Shown: positions 60,722 to 64,000 of the stretch, piece after piece
How positions within the stretch are numbered: the stretch's first letter is position 1
Layout: every line of letters begins with the position of its first letter
Origin: Bradyrhizobium huanghuaihaiense
Lineage (GTDB): Bacteria; Pseudomonadota; Alphaproteobacteria; Rhizobiales; Xanthobacteraceae
Assembly (NCBI RefSeq): GCF_007830635.1
Contig: NZ_VLLA01000012.1
Coordinates: forward strand, 170,896 to 234,895
Reading direction: 5' to 3'
DNA length: 64,000 bases
Program-made: the position numbers and the translations under genes
The notes under the pieces: generated by a model
What the model saw: the letters and a program-made list of their open reading frames with translations, nothing else
What the model was told of the DNA's origin: nothing
Database searches by the model: none

Positions 60722-63529
60722 ATGCATGACCGCTCTTCGAAGCCGCCCTTCGACCCCTCGATCCAGGTCTCGCCGAACAATCCCTGTCCATTCCTGCGCG
60801 GCCTCGTCGGCGAAGGCTTCGTCGACGGCGGGACCGTCCCGCTCCGGACGCTGTCGCAGACCATCGCGAATGCAAGCGGCGAGGCTGGGCTGAAGAAGAC
60901 CTCGGCCCGCATCCAGGTCCGCGGCGTCGCGCTGATCGCCAACGGCGCCTGTCACATCCTGCAGAGCATCTTCTGGGGCGCGCAGCTCAATGGCTTGCGC
61001 GGTGGCCCGCTCGACAAGCTCGGCGCCGGCTCGCGCATCCTTGGCGTCGACGGTCGCGTCAACGAGGACGAGATCGCCCGGCTTGCCAGTTTCGGCGGCA
61101 CCTATACCGATCCCGACGGCGGCGCCGAGACCGGGCTCAACGCCTCGCAAATCCAGATCTTCATGAAGGACAACCTCAAGCGCGCCGGCAAGCAGGCGCG
61201 CTGGTACTACCCCATCCTGATGAAGTTCGAATGGCCGATCCTGCTCAAGATCATGGGCAAGGGTCAGGGTGATGACCGCTATCTCAGCGTGGCCGAGGTG
61301 AGGACGTTGTTCAACGAGCGCAAATTCCCTGACAGGATCACCCAGCGGGTCGTCAGCCAGCCGGTCACCCCGCCCTCGCTGATACTGCGCGCGGCCGGCG
61401 GACTGGTCGCCGCGCTCCTCGTCTTTGGCGTCGTGGCGCTGCGCTTTCCCGATCAATTCCAGCCGATGCTGCCCGGCATCCTCGGGGACCTCGTGGCCCC
61501 GCCATTGCCTACGCAGGTCGAACCGCGAGCCGCGTACTGGCTCGAGCAGAACTGGGCGCTGGAGGACCGGCACTGGTTTCATCACACCAGCCAGGGCACC
61601 GCGACCTTCCCGGTGCCCTATAGCTGGTTCATGGCGCTCGAGCAGCCGCGGCTTCATTTCTTCGCAAAGCCCGGGATGCTGCATGACAGCGACCATCTGC
61701 AGCGCTTCGGCTTCATCCCGAGCCCGCAGACGATCAACACCGACGACGCCACGCTGCGCCGGTTCGGCTATGCCAACGTCTACGACAAGACGAAGCCGGT
61801 GCCGGCGCGGCTCTGGGATCCGCCGGTCAACTGGGGTGCCCAGGCTGAGAACGTCGGCGGCCTGCCCGTCGGCTTTGCACGCATGACCGGCGTACCCGAT
61901 CCCGCGACCGGCAAGGTCGGCGAGGACCGGATCGGCCTGACCTGCGCCGCCTGCCACACCGGCCAGATCCACTACAAGGGCATCGACATCCGCTTCGATG
62001 GCGGCCCGGCGATGACCGACCTCAGAAAGCTCGAGGTCACGACCGGCCTGTCGATCGCCTACACGCTCTATGTGCCGGGCCGCTTCACGCGCTTCGCCGA
62101 TCGCGTGCTCGGCCCCTCCGCCAGCGATGCGGACCGCGATGCGCTGAAGCAGAAGCTGAGCGCGATCGGCACCTTCCTGGTCGACTGGGAGAAGACCTAC
62201 GCGAAGACCATCGAGGGCAAGACGCGGTATAACGAGAAGACCAAGCGGGACGAGCCGCAGCAGGACACCGAGGAAGGCTATGGCCGCCTCGACGCGCTCA
62301 ACCGCATCGGCAACCAGGTCTTCTCCCAGGACATGGCGCTCAGCGGCCTCAGCGGCTTCGAGAAGAATCTGCATGCCAAGGACGCGCCGGTCAGCTTCCC
62401 GCCGATCTGGACCGTGCCCTGGCTCAAATACGCGCAATACGACGCGTCCATCGAACAGCCGCTGATCCGCAATGCCGGCGAAGCGCTGGGCGTGACCGCG
62501 CTGCTCAATTTGTCCGACAACTCTCCCAAGGACACGCTGTTCCGCTCGTCGATGGACATCAAGAATCTGAACTGGATCGAGGATCTGCTGAAGGGATCGG
62601 CGCCCTATCCGAAAAAGCAGCTCTCCGGGCTGACATCGCCGAGATGGCCGTCGGACATCTTCGGCGATGATGCCTGGAAGATCGATGGCGACCGCGTCAA
62701 GCGCGGCCGCAAGCTCTATGCGGAGATCTGCACCGAATGCCATCTCGGTCCGGTCAACGATCCCGTGTTCGACACCGAATTTCCGAGCCAGAGCATCTGG
62801 TCCTCGTCACGCTGGGAAACCATCGGCGACGACAAATTCCTGAACGAGGTCCAGAAAAGCGCCAAGGGCATGGGGACCGACCTCGCTCAGGCCAGCGTGC
62901 TGGCGACGCGGACGGTTCAGGTGCCGGGCTATCTCAAGCTCGATCCCACGCAGAATCTCAATGCCTGGTGGAACTGCAATCTGCCGGATATTTCGTCGAC
63001 CGACATGCCCTACTCGATCGGCCTGATGGTGCTCGTCGACATCGTCGCCCGCAAGGCGATGGACGATGCCAAGATCGACCCGAAGGTCCAGCAGGCCTGG
63101 TGGGGCAAGCGCAAGAACTGCCCGAATCCCGGTCCGCAGCCGCCCGACAAGAAGGAGCCGGGGCCCTGGTATCGCGCGCGCCCGCTCAACGGCGTCTGGG
63201 CCACCGCACCTTACCTGCACAACGGATCGGTGCCTTCGCTGTACTGGATGCTGAGCCCTGCAGCCGAGCGTCCCAAATCGTTCTGCATGGGTGGCGGCCG
63301 CGACTACGATCCGAAGCAGGTCGGCTTCGCGGTCGCCGACGGCGAGAGCTGCAAGACCGGGCAGTCGCGCTTCTCGACGCGCGCGTCTGACGGCACCGAC
63401 ATGTACGGCAACAGCAATGCCGGCCACTCGTTCGACGGCACGCCGGGCCCCGGCAAGGACGGCACCATCGGCCGCGTGCTCAAAGAGCAGGAGCGCTACG
63501 ACCTGATCGAGTATCTGAAGACGCTGTAG
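60722..63529 (+). CDS. Membrane-anchored dihaem cytochrome c (RoxA/CCP-like) with extra N-terminal domain
   Basis: A 935-residue protein. The C-terminal ~690 residues are a periplasmic dihaem cytochrome with haem motifs C408-A-A-C-H412 ('GLTCAACHTGQ') and C670-T-E-C-H674 ('EICTECHLGP'), plus 'APYLHNGSVPSLYWML', as in RoxA-like oxygenases and dihaem peroxidases. A helix at about 219-242 anchors it. The N-terminal ~215 residues before it have no signal peptide and begin 'SPNNPCPFLRGLVGEGFVDG', a pattern that faintly recalls haem-thiolate peroxidases. They should lie in the cytoplasm. The gene stands alone with no Shine-Dalgarno of note. Activity is not predictable. Confidence 0.85.
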   Translation: MHDRSSKPPFDPSIQVSPNNPCPFLRGLVGEGFVDGGTVPLRTLSQTIANASGEAGLKKTSARIQVRGVALIANGACHILQSIFWGAQLNGLRGGPLDKLGAGSRILGVDGRVNEDEIARLASFGGTYTDPDGGAETGLNASQIQIFMKDNLKRAGKQARWYYPILMKFEWPILLKIMGKGQGDDRYLSVAEVRTLFNERKFPDRITQRVVSQPVTPPSLILRAAGGLVAALLVFGVVALRFPDQFQPMLPGILGDLVAPPLPTQVEPRAAYWLEQNWALEDRHWFHHTSQGTATFPVPYSWFMALEQPRLHFFAKPGMLHDSDHLQRFGFIPSPQTINTDDATLRRFGYANVYDKTKPVPARLWDPPVNWGAQAENVGGLPVGFARMTGVPDPATGKVGEDRIGLTCAACHTGQIHYKGIDIRFDGGPAMTDLRKLEVTTGLSIAYTLYVPGRFTRFADRVLGPSASDADRDALKQKLSAIGTFLVDWEKTYAKTIEGKTRYNEKTKRDEPQQDTEEGYGRLDALNRIGNQVFSQDMALSGLSGFEKNLHAKDAPVSFPPIWTVPWLKYAQYDASIEQPLIRNAGEALGVTALLNLSDNSPKDTLFRSSMDIKNLNWIEDLLKGSAPYPKKQLSGLTSPRWPSDIFGDDAWKIDGDRVKRGRKLYAEICTECHLGPVNDPVFDTEFPSQSIWSSSRWETIGDDKFLNEVQKSAKGMGTDLAQASVLATRTVQVPGYLKLDPTQNLNAWWNCNLPDISSTDMPYSIGLMVLVDIVARKAMDDAKIDPKVQQAWWGKRKNCPNPGPQPPDKKEPGPWYRARPLNGVWATAPYLHNGSVPSLYWMLSPAAERPKSFCMGGGRDYDPKQVGFAVADGESCKTGQSRFSTRASDGTDMYGNSNAGHSFDGTPGPGKDGTIGRVLKEQERYDLIEYLKTL

Positions 63530-63616
63530 GGCCTATTCCTTCGCCTCTCCCCGCTCTTGTCCGCCGAAGCTTCAGCGAAGGCGGATGCGGGGGAGAGGGC
63601 GGAATGCATCCACGCC

Positions 63617-63701
63617 GTCATTGCGAGGAGCACTTGCGACGAAGCAATCCAGACTGCCTCCGCGGAGACAGTCTGGATTGCTTCGCTGCGCTCGCAATGA
63701 C
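63617..63701. repeat. CATTGCGAGCG palindrome family, copy 5
   Basis: It begins GTCATTGCGAGGAGCACTTG and ends GCTGCGCTCGCAATGAC. It lies about 25 bases before the probable left end of the insertion sequence. A G+A-rich palindrome (GCCTCTCCCCGC / GCGGGGGAGAGGGC) lies just upstream at about 63543-63602. Confidence 0.8.
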
Positions 63702-63873
63702 GGAGTCGTCCGTGAAGAAGGACTAAGCCACTGATCGGGAATCTCGATTTGGGCTAAGGGGCATTTCCAGATTGCAAGGTTTTGATGCTTTGGGCGTCAG
63801 AACCTTGCGATTTGGTTTTCGTGGATTCCCTCGAAGCGGGAAGCATGATTCCTTGTCTGCATCGGAGGGAACG

Positions 63874-64000
63874 ATGCGGCCGAAGAAGCACAAGACGACG
63901 GGATCGAACGATCTGTTCCGGGCTCGGCTCGACCAGATCATCAATATGAAGCACGAGCTGGTTCTGCTCGCCGGCAAGGTCGATTGGGACTGGATCGACG
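63874..64000 (+). mobile_element. IS5-family insertion sequence, first 42 codons of the transposase (cut by window edge)
   Basis: The open frame begins 'MRPKKHKTTGSNDLFRARLD' and 'QIINMKHELVLLAGKVDWDW', the N-terminus of a common Bradyrhizobium IS5-family transposase. GGAGGGA lies 3 bases before ATG. The element continues beyond the window. Its left end should lie between about 63722 and 63780, but I cannot fix the terminal repeat without the right end. Confidence 0.85.

Noticed and set aside
60707..62743. A 678-codon open frame on the minus strand opposite the dihaem cytochrome gene
   Set aside because: Its product has no domain or motif, and its composition is that of a high-GC antisense shadow. 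The plus-strand gene has haem motifs and a membrane helix.

Overview
The window is high-GC chromosomal DNA from an alphaproteobacterium of the order Rhizobiales, most likely Bradyrhizobium or a close relative. The reasons are: a cpdR gene beside an N-formylglutamate amidohydrolase gene and a hisN/suhB-type phosphatase gene; an mmgR/suhB-type small RNA just upstream of that phosphatase; many dispersed intergenic palindromes of the kind seen in Bradyrhizobium chromosomes; and an IS5-type transposase start at the right edge. There are 55 protein-coding genes, the first and last cut by the window edges, plus one tRNA and one small RNA. No rRNA, CRISPR array, prophage or integrated island was seen.

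Layout. 1-7551: flavin monooxygenase fragment, fumarylacetoacetate hydrolase-family enzyme, an Lrp regulator divergent from a fused indolepyruvate:ferredoxin-type oxidoreductase, and an amidase. 7591-13563: a DUF3616 exported protein and a LysR regulator divergent from an EmrA/EmrB-type efflux pair, followed by an AhpD-like protein. 13693-19427: D-amino-acid transaminase, a glutamate/aspartate-type ABC importer (gltIJKL order) and an M20 peptidase, all on the minus strand. 19689-27757: single redox and aldehyde genes (LLM monooxygenase, ThDP decarboxylase, GFA-like protein, Old Yellow Enzyme, aldehyde dehydrogenase, SDR). 27875-30855: zinc ribbon and a Rieske plus two-amidohydrolase operon. 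31074-32797: a PspA/YiaA-type envelope module divergent from a TetR regulator across three palindromic operators. 32894-37404: dihydropyrimidinase, Tat-exported peptide-type binding protein, membrane-anchored NagZ-like hydrolase. 37593-41395: DUF4173-type membrane protein with a response regulator and sensor kinase. 41392-51409: AlkB, a tandem-DUF3606 basic protein, a serine-less hydrolase fold, a binding protein behind an FNR/FixK-type box, a haem-c cyclase, a mandelate-racemase relative, RidA, NUDIX and small exported proteins. 51626-55685: tRNA-Val, cpdR, N-formylglutamate amidohydrolase, the small RNA, hisN and a Bug-type binding protein. 55878-63529: LysR with TauE/SafE, LysE, a cyclase-TolB-TPR protein, and a membrane-anchored dihaem cytochrome. 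63874-64000: the first codons of an IS5-family transposase.

Functionally this is a metabolic and transport neighbourhood: uptake of amino acids, peptides and organic acids, breakdown of aromatic, amide and pyrimidine-type compounds, and efflux. Several small regulatory circuits can be read from the DNA: phased repeats beside lrp, a 31-bp element repeated at the same distance before both efflux genes, three operators between pspA and tetR, an FNR/FixK-type box, and a promoter-to-terminator small RNA. No large unknown system such as a defence island or biosynthetic cluster was found. The most unusual items are the tandem-DUF3606 histone-like protein, the cytochrome with an extra N-terminal domain, and several enzymes that have lost a key catalytic residue. 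All family assignments are from motifs read by eye; no database search was run.
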